Counted from the stretch's first letter, positions 8,075 to 18,013 are shown. The stretch is 64,000 nt of DNA from Noviherbaspirillum saxi (GCF_003591035.1 NZ_QYUO01000001.1:992001-1056000), one strand, 5' to 3'. Program-made: numbers and translations. Notes: generated by a model from the letters alone, not told the origin.

Positions 8075-8460
8075 TGGTGGAGACGGCGGGAATCGAACCC
8101 GCGTCCAGAAGCACTCTACAGACAGTTCTACATACTTAGTGCTGCCAATTGGTTTTAACCCAGCCAACGCGGACGCACACGCTTCGTCTAGGCGAGTCAC
8201 CTAAATTTAACGTTATGCCAAGTAACCCGACATAACGCGATTCCCTGTAAATGACTCTACTGCTGTTGCCAGCCCGCCCCAGGGACAAGACGGTGTAGAG
8301 CTAGAAAGTTATTAAGTTTCTAGAGGATTACGCAGCCAGACGAGCTGGAGCGTAAGTTTCATCGTTTGCATTTAAGCATTTCCGGTTGGATTTACGAGGT
8401 AGCCAGTCCTCGGTATGCCCTGCGCTGCTTTGCAACCCCTGTCGAAACCAGGTCGTCCCC
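8075..8460 (-). ncRNA. ssrA: Transfer-messenger RNA (tmRNA)
   Basis: The 5' end, GGGGACGACCTGGTTTCGAC, and the 3' end, GGTTCGATTCCCGCC...TCTCCACCA with encoded CCA, form the tRNA-like domain of a one-piece tmRNA of about 386 nt. It rescues stalled ribosomes with SmpB and appends a degradation tag. The tag frame, minus strand 8369-8328, reads ANDETYAPARLAA then TAA, thirteen residues. It keeps the usual ANDE start and LAA end but has PAR inserted relative to the ten-residue ANDENYALAA type. The 3' end is also the apparent attachment site of a lost island. Ends are accurate to a few bases. Confidence 0.95.
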
Positions 8461-8510
8461 AAAACAGTACTACCATTGTACCTCAGGAGATGCGGCGCTA
8501 TTCTCCGATT

Positions 8511-9176
8511 TCAAGAGGCCGAGCGAATTAATTCGACTACGTGGAGTGGTGATTCGGCAACGGCGTCGGCATCCCAACCTGTCGGCTCCGTATGGCCGCA
8601 ATAGCCCCACGCGGCGGAGATAGTCGCCATGCCGGCTGCAATTCCGGCTTGAATGTCTCTTAAGTCGTCTCCAACGTACCAGCATTGTTCCGGAGGCAGC
8701 CCGAGACGTCGTGCTGCTTCCAGGAGAGGTGCTGGATGCGGCTTTGCATGCGGCGTCGTATCGCCCGAGATCACGCAGCCGGCGTGGCCAAGCCCTATCT
8801 TGGGCACAAGGAGGTCGGTAAAGCGCGCTGCCTTGTTGGTAACAATGCCCCAGCGGAGCTTGCGTGCTTCCATTTCCCTGATCAAGGTTTCGATGCCGTC
8901 GAACAGCCGGGTTTCCACCGCGATTGCACTTTCGTAGGTATCCAGAAAGGCCGTGCGCAATTCGTCGAAGCCGTCCTCGCCAGGCTTAATGCCGAACGAT
9001 GCACCGATCAGTCCGCGTGCACCGGCCGAGGCGACGGGGCGCAATATATCGTAAGGCGTCGGCTGCAAGCCGCGTGCTACGCGGACCTGGTTCATTGCGC
9101 CGGCAAGGTCAGGCGCCGTATCGGCAAGGGTGCCGTCAAGGTCGAACAGGACAGCACGAGGAGAGGAAAGAGCCAT
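8511..9176 (-). CDS. gph: Phosphoglycolate phosphatase (HAD family)
   Basis: A cytoplasmic HAD hydrolase of 221 residues that dephosphorylates 2-phosphoglycolate formed during DNA repair or oxygenation reactions. Motif I is LFDLDGTLADTAPD at about residues 9-22, with nucleophile and acid Asp. Motif II is VTNKAARF near 112. The Lys of motif III is in HAKPHPAPL near 143, and motif IV is WYVGDDLRDIQAG near 168. Start ATG 9176 puts motif I at the usual distance; the frame is open upstream. It is followed 69 bp downstream by ubiG in reverse genome order, a common betaproteobacterial ompA-ubiG-gph arrangement. The exact substrate within the Gph/PpaX group is inferred from context. Confidence 0.85.
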   Translation of the reverse strand: MALSSPRAVLFDLDGTLADTAPDLAGAMNQVRVARGLQPTPYDILRPVASAGARGLIGASFGIKPGEDGFDELRTAFLDTYESAIAVETRLFDGIETLIREMEARKLRWGIVTNKAARFTDLLVPKIGLGHAGCVISGDTTPHAKPHPAPLLEAARRLGLPPEQCWYVGDDLRDIQAGIAAGMATISAAWGYCGHTEPTGWDADAVAESPLHVVELIRSAS

Positions 9177-9245
9177 GGTAGTCGCTTGTCGGTGAGCTGT
9201 ACGGCTTGCGCAGGCAAGCCGCATCGGAGGCCGCCGCTGGCCGTA

Positions 9246-9941
9246 TCAGGCAGGGCGGGTGCAGGCAACCAGGTAATTGACGTCGGTGTCCTGGTTGAGG
9301 GAGTAAATCTTCGTCAGCGGGTTGTAGCCCATGCCCTTTAGCTTATCGACGACCAACCCCGCATTGCGCGCAAATTGGGCAAGCTCGGCCGGCGTGATGA
9401 ATTTGGCGTAGTCGTGTGTACCTTTCGGCAGCAAGCGAAGAATGTATTCCGCGCCTAACACCGCGAACAGATACGCTTTCGGATTGCGGTTGATGGTCGA
9501 GAAGTAGACCAGCCCGCCGGGTTTGACAAGCGTTGCGCAAGCCTTCACCACAGCAGCGGGATCGGGCACGTGCTCGAGCATTTCCATGCAGGTGACGACA
9601 TCGTAACGGCCCGCTTCGCGCGCCGCCAGATCTTCTGCGGCGATCAATTCATAGCGTACCTGTATGCCGGTTTCCAGACTGTGCAGGTCTGCCACTTTCA
9701 GCGCTTTCTCGGACAGGTCGATGCCGGTCACATTGGCGCCCTTGCGAGCCATGGATTCGGCGAGGATGCCCCCGCCGCATCCAATGTCGACGACCGTTTT
9801 GCCGGCCAGCGACGCACGGGCATTGATCCATTCAAGCCGCAGCGGATTGATTTCATGCAGCGGACGGAATTCAGAGGTGGGATCCCACCATCGATGGGCA
9901 AGATCGCTGAATTTTTGCAGTTCTAGGGGATCGGCATTCAT
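9246..9941 (-). CDS. ubiG: Ubiquinone biosynthesis O-methyltransferase
   Basis: A class I SAM-dependent methyltransferase of 231 residues that catalyses both O-methylation steps of ubiquinone synthesis. The family N-terminus is seen in [19 protein letters not shown]. The SAM-binding glycine loop is [14 protein letters not shown] near residue 48, and [11 protein letters not shown] near 112 is typical of UbiG. ATG 9941 is chosen because the upstream extension to 9998 is not part of the family. The length matches E. coli UbiG within about ten residues. It is transcribed in the same direction as ompA and gph; an intrinsic terminator at 10034-10058 separates it from ompA. Confidence 0.95.
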   Translation of the reverse strand: MNADPLELQKFSDLAHRWWDPTSEFRPLHEINPLRLEWINARASLAGKTVVDIGCGGGILAESMARKGANVTGIDLSEKALKVADLHSLETGIQVRYELIAAEDLAAREAGRYDVVTCMEMLEHVPDPAAVVKACATLVKPGGLVYFSTINRNPKAYLFAVLGAEYILRLLPKGTHDYAKFITPAELAQFARNAGLVVDKLKGMGYNPLTKIYSLNQDTDVNYLVACTRPA

Positions 9942-10033
9942 AGGGTAAATGATAGCGGGAATAGCGACTGGATGCTGCCCTTGGATAGGAAATTCCATTA
10001 GCGCTTTCGACAGAATCTGTTGCGCAAGGGCAT

Positions 10034-10058
10034 AAAAAAACCCCGCCGAAGCGGGGTT
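10034..10058 (-). terminator. Terminator after ompA
   Basis: On the minus strand AACCCCGC, loop TTCG, GCGGGGTT, then a run of seven T. It starts 19 bp past the stop of the OmpA-family gene. Confidence 0.9.
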
Positions 10059-10076
10059 GTGCCATCGGTGAATCGA

Positions 10077-10715
10077 TTAGCGGTTACGTGTACCAACAAC
10101 TTCGATTTCAACGCGGCGGTTCTTTGCGCGGCCAGCGGATGTCTTGTTGTCAGCGACCGGTTGCTTCTCGCCCTTGCCTTCAGTGTAGACGCGGTTGGCT
10201 TCAACACCCGTGGAAACCAGATAGGCCTTGACGGCTTCAGCGCGGCGAACCGACAGCTTCTGGTTGTAAGTGTCGGAACCGACGGAGTCGGTGTGACCAA
10301 CAGCAATCACGACTTCCAGATTCATGCCCTTCAGCTTGGAGGACAGGTCATCCAGCTTCGCCTTGCCGTCCGGCTTCAGGACTGCCTTGTCGAAGTCAAA
10401 GAAGGCGTCAGCAGCAAAGGTGACTTTTTCAGAGATTGGAGCGGGAGCAGGTGCCGGAGCAGGTGCCGGAGCCGGAGCAGGTGCGGGAGCTGGAGCGGCA
10501 GCCGGTTTTGCGATTTCGCCGTCGCAACCTGGAACCGCATCAGCCGGTGTCCAGGTACCTGTACGCCAGCACAAACCGAACGGGTCACGAGCGATGACGC
10601 CGCGGCTGTCTTGCAGGTAGGCGCTGTTCGGAGTCTTGGCTTTGATGTCCTGCTGAGCCGAAGCAGAGAACGAAACAACTGCGGACGCAGCAAAGACGAG
10701 TGCTAATTTATTCAT
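10077..10715 (-). CDS. ompA: OmpA-family outer membrane protein
   Basis: A 212-residue secreted protein. Residues 1-21 form a signal peptide (MNKLALVFAASAVVSFSASA). A short conserved module follows, with RGVIARDPFGLCWRTGTW and a second cysteine in PGCDG. Next comes an Ala-Pro repeat linker at about residues 70-92, then an OmpA C-terminal peptidoglycan-binding domain (FFDFDKAVL, GHTDSVGSDTYNQKLSVRRA, NRRVEIEV). No beta-barrel domain is present, so it is probably a periplasmic or outer-membrane-anchored linker to peptidoglycan. The next gene upstream is a paralog with the same architecture. The long AT-rich leader to 11004 and a strong terminator suggest independent, abundant expression. Confidence 0.9.
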   Translation of the reverse strand: MNKLALVFAASAVVSFSASAQQDIKAKTPNSAYLQDSRGVIARDPFGLCWRTGTWTPADAVPGCDGEIAKPAAAPAPAPAPAPAPAPAPAPAPISEKVTFAADAFFDFDKAVLKPDGKAKLDDLSSKLKGMNLEVVIAVGHTDSVGSDTYNQKLSVRRAEAVKAYLVSTGVEANRVYTEGKGEKQPVADNKTSAGRAKNRRVEIEVVGTRNR

Positions 10716-11004
10716 ATTTTTCCTCTTGGTTGAGATATCCGCAGATTAACTGCGCTACAAGTGCCACTTTTTTAGAACTGAACTTCCGGTCGCTATTAGA
10801 TCATCTTTTTACAAGGTTGTTCACCTGCAATGATCTTTAGTTAACTACATTTTGCCATAGGCGCGCAATACATCGATTGTTGCCGAATCAATGGTATGGC
10901 GATTTTAGCCACTCGTTGGGTTTTTGCAACGGATGCTCAAAAATTAATAGCATTTTCTAATCGATTTGCCAATCACCTTGGCAAATCGACTCAAACCACA
11001 TCAA

Positions 11005-11676
11005 TTATTTGGCAAAACCGCGTGCTTCAATCACTACGCGACGGTTCGGTGCCAGACACTCAATCAGTTGTTTTCGTGGCAATTTATCATTGCAGGCCTT
11101 GATTGATTGGGTCTTGCCGGCGCCAAGCGTATCGACTTCTGCGCGTACGCCTTTGCTCTTGATATAGGCGGCGACGGCATCGGCACGCTTTTCCGAAAGC
11201 TTTTGATTGTATTGCTGCGAACCAAGACGATCGGCATGGCCAGTGACGATGATCAGGTCGACCTTGGCGCAGGTATCCAGTTTGGTCATCACTTCGCTGT
11301 CGATACGTGTTTTGGCCGCGCCGCTGAGTACGGCCTTGTTGAAGGCGAAGCTCTCGTCGCTGCCTAGCGTAACGGCGAAGTCACAACGTTTCGGCGCAGG
11401 CGCGGGAGCCTGGGCGGTAGGGCCGGGGGGCGCGATGGGAGGCGCAATCGCCTTTGTCACTGGCGGCACCAGGTCGCCGTCGCAGCCGGGTACCGCATCG
11501 GCAGGGGTCCAGGTCCCGGTACGCCAGCAAAGGCCGAACGGGCTGCGTGCAATGACGCCGCGGCTGTCTTGCACGTATGCGCTGTTACCTTGCTTTGCCT
11601 GAATGTCGGTAAGGGATTGCGCGTGAACGCTGGTTGCGCCAATAAGTAAAAGCGCGAAAGCGGTAATTTTAAACAT
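11005..11676 (-). CDS. OmpA-family protein, paralog of the neighbouring ompA
   Basis: A 223-residue protein with signal peptide MFKITAFALLLIGATSVHA, the same N-terminal module as its neighbour (RGVIARSPFGLCWRTGTW, PGCDG), a shorter Pro/Ala linker, and an OmpA C-terminal domain (ESFAFNKAVL, GHADRLGSQQYNQKLSEKRA, NRRVVIEA). It has extra cysteines (PKRCDF, DTCAK, KACNDK, ECLAPN), unlike the downstream copy. The two genes lie in tandem with 289 bp between them, so they probably arose by duplication and have separate promoters. It is divergent from gyrA; the 230-bp gap holds both promoters. Likely role: peptidoglycan tethering or envelope integrity. Confidence 0.85.
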   Translation of the reverse strand: MFKITAFALLLIGATSVHAQSLTDIQAKQGNSAYVQDSRGVIARSPFGLCWRTGTWTPADAVPGCDGDLVPPVTKAIAPPIAPPGPTAQAPAPAPKRCDFAVTLGSDESFAFNKAVLSGAAKTRIDSEVMTKLDTCAKVDLIIVTGHADRLGSQQYNQKLSEKRADAVAAYIKSKGVRAEVDTLGAGKTQSIKACNDKLPRKQLIECLAPNRRVVIEARGFAK

Positions 11677-11906
11677 GAGACACCAAGGACTTTTTGAATA
11701 TGTAGTTAATCTTCCGCAACATTTAATTTAAACACATTTTCCCGAAAACGTCCTGATTCACCGCTAATTCAATACCGATTGACCGCGCGGGCGCGGGAGT
11801 GGCGCTTTCCGCCATGCTAAAATCCAACGTTTGACGCGGTGTGATTTTATAAACCGCGTCGCCTGGGATAACCAGTCAACGACAGCACAGAGAAGCCGAC
11901 TCGACA

Positions 11907-14519
11907 ATGGATCAATTCGCCAAAGAGACTATCCCGATTTCCCTCGAAGAAGAGATGCGCAAGAGTTACCTCGATTATGCAATGAGCGTGATCGTGGGGC
12001 GGGCGCTTCCAGATGTGCGTGACGGCCTCAAGCCGGTGCATCGCCGCGTTCTGTTTGCGATGCACGAGACCAATAATGTCTGGAACCGCCCCTATGTAAA
12101 ATGTGCGCGCGTCGTGGGTGAGGTCATGGGTAAGTACCACCCGCACGGCGACCAGGCGATCTACGACACGCTGGTACGAATGGCGCAGGACTTTTCTTTG
12201 CGCTATACCTTGGTGGACGGTCAGGGCAACTTCGGCTCGGTTGACGGCGACAACGCGGCAGCGATGCGTTATACCGAGTGCCGTCTCGACAAGATTTCCA
12301 GTGAACTGCTGGCCGACATCGAGAAGGATACGGTCGATTTTGTTCCTAACTACGACGGCAAGGAAAAAGAGCCGTCGGTGCTGCCGACGCGGATACCCAA
12401 TCTGTTGATCAATGGGTCCTCCGGTATTGCAGTCGGCATGGCGACCAACATTCCCCCGCATAACATCACCGAAGTCATCGACGGCGCCTTGCACGTATTG
12501 CGCACGCCGGAATGCACGATCGATGATCTGATCGAAATCATTCCCGCACCCGACTTCCCGACTGCCGGCATCATTTACGGCGTGTCTGGCGTGCGCGACG
12601 GTTATCGTACCGGCCGCGGACGTGTGGTCATGCGTGCAAAGACGCATTTCGAGGAATTCGGCAAGGACAACCGAACCGCGATCATCGTGGACGAACTGCC
12701 GTACCAGGTGAACAAGAAGTCGCTGCTGGAACGCATTGCCGAACTGGTGCGCGACAAGAAGCTGGAAGGTATTTCTGACATTCGCGACGAGTCCGACAAG
12801 TCGGGCATGCGGGTGGTTATTGAACTCAAGCGTGGCGAAGTGCCCGAAGTGGTGCTGAATAACCTGTACAAGCAGACGCAGTTGCAGGATACCTTCGGCA
12901 TGAACATGGTTGCCCTGGTGGACGGTCAGCCGAAGCTGCTGAACCTGAAGCAGATGCTGGAGTGCTTCCTGTCGCATCGCCGCGAAGTCGTCACCCGCCG
13001 TACGGTGTTCGAATTGCGCAAGGCGCGCGAGCGCGGTCACGTGCTGGAAGGCCTGGCTGTCGCATTGGCCAATATTGACGATTTCATCGCGATCATCAAG
13101 GCTGCACCGACGCCACCGATCGCGAAATCCGAATTGATGGCGCGTGCATGGGATTCTTCGCTGGTGCGCGAAATGCTTGCCCGTACCGGTGCTGAAAATG
13201 CCGGCGGTATTGAAGCCTTCCGACCCGAGAATCTGCCCAAGCACTACGGCATCCAGCCGGATGGACTTTACAAGCTGTCCGATGAGCAGGCGCAGGAAAT
13301 CCTGCAAATGCGATTGCAGCGCCTGACCGGCCTAGAGCAGGACAAGATTGTCAACGAGTACAAGGAAGTCATGGCGCAGATCGCCGACTTGCTCGACATC
13401 CTCGCCAAACCGGAACGCGTCACGGCGATCATCACTGACGAACTGACGGCAGCAAAGAACGAATACGGCGATGGCAACAAGGACATACGCCGCTCGCAAA
13501 TCGAGTTGAACGCGACCGACCTCGGAACCGAAGACCTGATCACGCCGCAGGACATGGTGGTGACGCTCTCGCACACTGGTTACATGAAATCGCAGCCGGT
13601 ATCGGAATACCGCGCGCAAAAACGTGGCGGCCGCGGCAAGCAGGCGATGGCAACCAAGGAAGACGACTGGATCGACCAGCTTTTCATTGCGAACACGCAT
13701 GACTACATCGTGTGCTTCTCGAATCGGGGCCGTTTGTACTGGCTGAAGGTGTGGGAAGTGCCGCAAGGCTCGCGCAACTCGCGCGGCAAGCCTATCGTCA
13801 ACATGTTCCCGCTGCAGGATGGCGAGAAGATTACCGTGGTATTGCCGCTCTCCGGGGAAAATCGCACCTTCCCCGAAGACCGCTATGTGTTCATGTCGAC
13901 CAGCCTCGGCACTGTCAAGAAAACGCCGCTGACCGAATTCAGCAATCCGCGCAAAGCCGGCATTATTGCAGTCGATCTCGATGAAGGCGATTTCCTGATC
14001 GGTGCGGCGCTCACCGACGGCAAGCATGACGTGATGCTGTTCTCCGATTCCGGTAAGGCGGTGCGTTTCGATGAAAACGACGTGCGTCCGATGGGACGCA
14101 ATGCGCGCGGTGTGCGTGGGATGAGCCTGGAAGAAGGCCAGCAAGTCATTGCTTTGTTGGTCGCCGAGAACGAACAGCAGTCGGTGTTGACCGCGACCGA
14201 AAACGGTTTCGGCAAACGAACGCCTATTCTCGAGTACACACGCCATGGCCGCGGCACCAAGGGCATGATCGCGATTTCGACCAGCGAGCGTAACGGCAAG
14301 GTCGTGGCGGCAACCCTGGTTGAGCCGAACGACGAAATCATGATGATCACCACCGGTGGCGTGCTGATCCGTACCCGGGTGTCCGAGATTCGCGAAATGG
14401 GTCGTGCAACGCAAGGCGTGACACTGATCGCGGTGGAAGACGGCACCAAGCTGAGCGGCTTGCAGCGCATCGTTGAATCCGATGTGGAAGAAGAAAACGG
14501 CGGCGCGGAGGAAGAATGA
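11907..14519 (+). CDS. gyrA: DNA gyrase subunit A
   Basis: Breakage-reunion subunit of gyrase (A2B2), which introduces negative supercoils. The length of 870 residues is normal. The catalytic tyrosine is Tyr122 in AAAMRYTE, and the GyrA box appears as QKRGGRGKQ near residue 574, confirming gyrase over ParC. The C-terminal half is the DNA-wrapping beta-pinwheel, ending in an acidic tail ([12 protein letters not shown]). At the quinolone-site loop, numbered as in E. coli, the sequence is [10 protein letters not shown]: position 83 is Gln instead of the usual Ser or Thr, and Asp87 is retained. The stop overlaps the start of serC by 4 bp (ATGA). Confidence 0.98.
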   Translation: MDQFAKETIPISLEEEMRKSYLDYAMSVIVGRALPDVRDGLKPVHRRVLFAMHETNNVWNRPYVKCARVVGEVMGKYHPHGDQAIYDTLVRMAQDFSLRYTLVDGQGNFGSVDGDNAAAMRYTECRLDKISSELLADIEKDTVDFVPNYDGKEKEPSVLPTRIPNLLINGSSGIAVGMATNIPPHNITEVIDGALHVLRTPECTIDDLIEIIPAPDFPTAGIIYGVSGVRDGYRTGRGRVVMRAKTHFEEFGKDNRTAIIVDELPYQVNKKSLLERIAELVRDKKLEGISDIRDESDKSGMRVVIELKRGEVPEVVLNNLYKQTQLQDTFGMNMVALVDGQPKLLNLKQMLECFLSHRREVVTRRTVFELRKARERGHVLEGLAVALANIDDFIAIIKAAPTPPIAKSELMARAWDSSLVREMLARTGAENAGGIEAFRPENLPKHYGIQPDGLYKLSDEQAQEILQMRLQRLTGLEQDKIVNEYKEVMAQIADLLDILAKPERVTAIITDELTAAKNEYGDGNKDIRRSQIELNATDLGTEDLITPQDMVVTLSHTGYMKSQPVSEYRAQKRGGRGKQAMATKEDDWIDQLFIANTHDYIVCFSNRGRLYWLKVWEVPQGSRNSRGKPIVNMFPLQDGEKITVVLPLSGENRTFPEDRYVFMSTSLGTVKKTPLTEFSNPRKAGIIAVDLDEGDFLIGAALTDGKHDVMLFSDSGKAVRFDENDVRPMGRNARGVRGMSLEEGQQVIALLVAENEQQSVLTATENGFGKRTPILEYTRHGRGTKGMIAISTSERNGKVVAATLVEPNDEIMMITTGGVLIRTRVSEIREMGRATQGVTLIAVEDGTKLSGLQRIVESDVEEENGGAEEE

Positions 14520-15619
14520 CACGCGTCTATAACTTCTCCGCAGGCCCGGCTGTGCTGCCTCAGGACGTGCTGCAGCAAGCGGCCGAAGAAATGCTCGACT
14601 GGCATGGCAGCGGCATGTCGGTGATGGAGATGAGCCATCGCGGCAAGGAATTCATTTCCATTTATGAAGCAGCAGAGCGCGATTTTCGCGAATTGCTCGG
14701 CGTGCCGGCAAACTACAAGATCCTGTTCTTGCAAGGCGGCGGCATCGGCGAAAATGCGATCGTGCCACTGAATCTGGTGGCTCGAAAGTCGCAGCCGGCG
14801 GTAGTCGACTTCGTGAATACCGGCTCGTGGTCTTCCAAGTCGATCAAGGAGGCGAAGAAATATTGCACGGTCAATGTCGCCGCTTCGTCCGAGGCACAGA
14901 AATTTACCGTGATTCCGCCGCGTGACAGCTGGAAGCTGTCGAAAGACGCTGCCTACGTCCATATTTGCACCAATGAAACCATCGACGGTGTCGAATTCCA
15001 GTACACACCGGAGATTGGTGCCGAGACTGGAAATGCGCCGCTGGTGGCCGACATGTCGTCGCACATCCTGTCGCGTGCAGTCGATGTGTCGAAGTACGGC
15101 GTCATCTTTGGCGGTGCGCAAAAGAACATCGGCCCGGCCGGCCTCACATTGGTGATTGCGCGCGATGACCTGATTGGTCATGCGTTGTCTATTTGTCCGT
15201 CGGCCTTCGACTGGAAACTGGTTGCTGAAAACCATTCGATGTACAACACGCCGCCGACGTATTCAATTTACATCGCCGGCCTGGTGTTCCAGTGGTTGAA
15301 GAAGCAGGGCGGGGTCGCAGCGATGGAGCAGCGCAACATCGCCAAGGCGGCATTGTTGTACGACTACTTTGACTCGACTGATTTCTACAGCAACAAGATT
15401 GCGAAGGATTGCCGTTCCCGCATGAACGTGCCGTTCTTCCTGCGCGACGAGTCCCTGAACGATATCTTTCTCGCCGGCGCGAAGGAACGTCACCTGCTGC
15501 AGCTGAAAGGCCACAAGTCCGTCGGCGGCATGCGTGCATCGATCTACAATGCGATGCCCGTCGAAGGGGTGCAGGCGCTGGTCGATTATTTGAAAGAATT
15601 TGAAAAGAAGCACGGCTGA
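14516..15619 (+). CDS. serC: Phosphoserine aminotransferase
   Basis: A PLP enzyme converting 3-phosphohydroxypyruvate to phosphoserine; it also serves the pyridoxal phosphate pathway. The 367-residue length fits. Family landmarks are [16 protein letters not shown] at the N-terminus, LFLQGGG near residue 71, and [17 protein letters not shown] near 195, in which Lys is the PLP-linked residue. [12 protein letters not shown] lies near the C-terminus. It is translationally coupled to gyrA by a 4-bp overlap and starts the amino acid block that continues with pheA, hisC, tyrA and aroA. Confidence 0.97.
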   Translation: MTRVYNFSAGPAVLPQDVLQQAAEEMLDWHGSGMSVMEMSHRGKEFISIYEAAERDFRELLGVPANYKILFLQGGGIGENAIVPLNLVARKSQPAVVDFVNTGSWSSKSIKEAKKYCTVNVAASSEAQKFTVIPPRDSWKLSKDAAYVHICTNETIDGVEFQYTPEIGAETGNAPLVADMSSHILSRAVDVSKYGVIFGGAQKNIGPAGLTLVIARDDLIGHALSICPSAFDWKLVAENHSMYNTPPTYSIYIAGLVFQWLKKQGGVAAMEQRNIAKAALLYDYFDSTDFYSNKIAKDCRSRMNVPFFLRDESLNDIFLAGAKERHLLQLKGHKSVGGMRASIYNAMPVEGVQALVDYLKEFEKKHG

Positions 15620-15726
15620 CGCCGTTACGGCGACGGGGGCAAACCGGCGATGCGCATTGCATGCAGTCAGGCGTGCGTATTCCTGCAAGTAGCTGTGCCT
15701 GCCGCGCACCTGAATGACCTCATACA

Positions 15727-16806
15727 ATGATGACGGACGATAAACTTAAACCCTTGCGGGAACAGATCGATGCGATCGATGCCCAGCTGCTCGATCTCTT
15801 GAACCGGCGCGCACGCGTTGCGCAGGCAGTCGGCCACGTCAAGGCGGAAACCAATGCGCCGGTGTTCCGCCCGGAGCGTGAAGCGCACGTGTTGCAGAAG
15901 GTTGCCGACAATAACGGCGGTCCGCTGCATAGCGGCGATGTTCAGACGATTTTTCGCGAAATCATGTCGGCTTGCCGTGCGCTGGAACGTCGGGTGAACG
16001 TTGCTTATCTCGGTCCTGCGGGCACCTTCAGCGAACAGGCGGTTTACCAGCAATTCGGTCATGCGGTCGAAGGCGTGCCTTGCGCATCCATCGATGAAGT
16101 GTTCCGTGCAACCGAAGCGGGGACCGCGGACTTTGGCGTCGTGCCTGTGGAAAATTCATCCGAGGGCGCCATCAACCGCACGCTCGATTTGCTGTTGCAG
16201 ACCACGCTGTCGATCAGCGGCGAACTGTCGATTCCCGTGCATCACAGCCTGATGACAGGCAGCGGCAATATGGAAGGCGTCATTCGCATCTGCGCGCATT
16301 CGCAAGCGCTGGCGCAATGCCATACCTGGCTCAATCAGAACTATCCACGAATCGAACGCCAGGCCGTTGCTTCCAACGGCGAAGCGGCACGCCTTGCAAG
16401 CGAAGATCCGACGACAGCCGCCATCGCTGGTGAAATCGCTGGCCAGCGCTATAACCTCGGCGTGGTGAAAGCTCATGTCCAGGACGATCCGCACAATCGC
16501 ACCCGGTTTGCCGTCATCGGTCGATTGCAGCCCACGCCCAGCGGCAGGGACCAGACCTCGCTGGTGCTTGCAGTGCCCAACAAGGCGGGCGCGGTACACA
16601 ACCTGCTTGCGCCGCTGGCTAAGCACGGCGTATCGATGACTCGGTTCGAATCGCGGCCCGCACGTATCGGCACCTGGGAATACTACTTCTACGTTGACGT
16701 GGAAGGACATGCCCAAGACGACAAGGTCATCAATGCGCTGGCCGAGCTCAAGCAGAATGCGGCTTTCTTCAAGGTTCTCGGTTCTTATCCATTCAGTCTT
16801 TATTGA
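15727..16806 (+). CDS. pheA: Bifunctional chorismate mutase/prephenate dehydratase
   Basis: P-protein of phenylalanine synthesis. Residues 1-90 are the AroQ-type chorismate mutase (LREQIDAIDAQLLDLLNRRA). About 93-270 is prephenate dehydratase (YLGPAGTFSEQA, VPVENSSEGAINRTLD). From about 280 there is an ACT regulatory domain with the phenylalanine-binding ESRPARIGTWEYYFYVD. The length of 359 residues is typical. The start could be ATG 15727 or 15730. It lies 107 bp after serC and 73 bp before hisC, consistent with one transcript. Feedback inhibition by phenylalanine is expected from the intact ACT motif. Confidence 0.97.
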   Translation: MMTDDKLKPLREQIDAIDAQLLDLLNRRARVAQAVGHVKAETNAPVFRPEREAHVLQKVADNNGGPLHSGDVQTIFREIMSACRALERRVNVAYLGPAGTFSEQAVYQQFGHAVEGVPCASIDEVFRATEAGTADFGVVPVENSSEGAINRTLDLLLQTTLSISGELSIPVHHSLMTGSGNMEGVIRICAHSQALAQCHTWLNQNYPRIERQAVASNGEAARLASEDPTTAAIAGEIAGQRYNLGVVKAHVQDDPHNRTRFAVIGRLQPTPSGRDQTSLVLAVPNKAGAVHNLLAPLAKHGVSMTRFESRPARIGTWEYYFYVDVEGHAQDDKVINALAELKQNAAFFKVLGSYPFSLY

Positions 16807-16879
16807 TTGCCGGCCGATTGTATGGGGAGCACGATTCCCCAATGCGGCCGTGTCGGCAGCTTATTTTTTGGAAACCATC

Positions 16880-17986
16880 ATGACTATTCAATTCGGTCCC
16901 GATTACGTTCGTGCCATCGCTCCTTACCAAGGAGGCAAGCCGATCGCTGAAGTGGCGCGCGAGTTTGGCCTTGACGAAGCAAAAATCATCAAGCTAGCGT
17001 CCAATGAAAATCCGCTCGGCATGCCCGATTCCGCGAAACAAGCCATGCTTGCCGCGATGGGCGATATCGGCCGCTATCCGGACTCCAACGGTTTCGACCT
17101 GAAGCAGACCATCATCAACAAGTACAAGGTACCTGCAGACTGGATCACGCTGGGCAACGGCAGCAACGACATTCTCGAACTGGCTGCACATGCCTTCGTG
17201 CAACCGGGACAGTCGGTGGTATATGCGCAGTATTCATTTGCCGTGTATGCACTCGCGACGCAGGCGATCGGTGCGCGCGCAATCGTCGTGGCTGCCAAAG
17301 ATTACGGGCACGATCTGCCCGCGATGGCGAAAGCGATTACCGCCGACACGCGACTGGTCTTCATCGCCAATCCAAACAATCCGACCGGGACCTTTATTCC
17401 GGCCGCCGAAATCGAGGCCTTCCTTGCCAAGGTGCCGCAAGACGTGGTTGTCGTGCTTGACGAAGCCTATAACGAATATCTCGCTCCGGAACTGCAATAC
17501 GACTCGATAGCATGGGTGCAGCAGTATCCCAATCTGCTCGTGTCGCGCACGCTGTCCAAGGCATACGGCCTGGCCGGGCTGCGTGTCGGTTTCGGCATCG
17601 CCCAGCCTGTCATCACGGATTTGCTGAACCGCATTCGCCAGCCGTTCAACGTCAATTCGATGGCACAGGCAGCCGCCGTTGCGGCGCTGAATGACAGCGC
17701 ATTCCTGCAAAAGAGTGCGCAACTGAATGCCGAGGGCTACCAACAGCTGACACAGGCATTCGATGCGATGGATCTCGAATACGTCAAGTCGTATGGCAAT
17801 TTTGTGCTGGTGCGGGTTGGAAGCGACGATGCCGCCGGTGCGCGGGTCAATCTCGAATTGCTCAAGCGTGGCGTCATTGTCCGGCCCGTCGGCAACTACG
17901 GCTTGCCGCAATGGCTGCGCATCTCCATAGGCTTGCCGCAAGAAAACGCGGCATTCATCAAAGCGCTGAAAGCCGTTCTGTCCTGA
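16880..17986 (+). CDS. hisC: Histidinol-phosphate/aromatic aminotransferase
   Basis: A class I/II PLP aminotransferase of 368 residues, starting MTIQFGPDYVRAIAPYQGGK. LASNENPLGMP is the substrate-side motif, IANPNNPTG near residue 168 binds PLP, and SRTLSKAYGLAGLRVGFG near 222 holds the PLP lysine. GGAAA precedes ATG 16880; the longer in-frame extension covers the end of pheA and is rejected. Enzymes of this clade placed between pheA and tyrA outside a his operon are usually thought to transaminate phenylpyruvate and hydroxyphenylpyruvate as well as, or instead of, imidazole acetol phosphate. The dual specificity is inferred. Confidence 0.93.
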   Translation: MTIQFGPDYVRAIAPYQGGKPIAEVAREFGLDEAKIIKLASNENPLGMPDSAKQAMLAAMGDIGRYPDSNGFDLKQTIINKYKVPADWITLGNGSNDILELAAHAFVQPGQSVVYAQYSFAVYALATQAIGARAIVVAAKDYGHDLPAMAKAITADTRLVFIANPNNPTGTFIPAAEIEAFLAKVPQDVVVVLDEAYNEYLAPELQYDSIAWVQQYPNLLVSRTLSKAYGLAGLRVGFGIAQPVITDLLNRIRQPFNVNSMAQAAAVAALNDSAFLQKSAQLNAEGYQQLTQAFDAMDLEYVKSYGNFVLVRVGSDDAAGARVNLELLKRGVIVRPVGNYGLPQWLRISIGLPQENAAFIKALKAVLS

Positions 17987-18013
17987 CGCAATCCTTTTGC
18001 CTGGCAACTCATT

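Noticed and set aside
10440..10500. Short tandem repeat as a CRISPR-like or satellite array
   Set aside because: It encodes the Ala-Pro linker of the OmpA protein; the periodicity is codon-level.
11847..13307. Minus-strand ORF of 486 codons opposite gyrA
   Set aside because: High-GC genes often leave long open antisense frames. gyrA is certain and this translation is His/Arg/Gln-rich without any motif.
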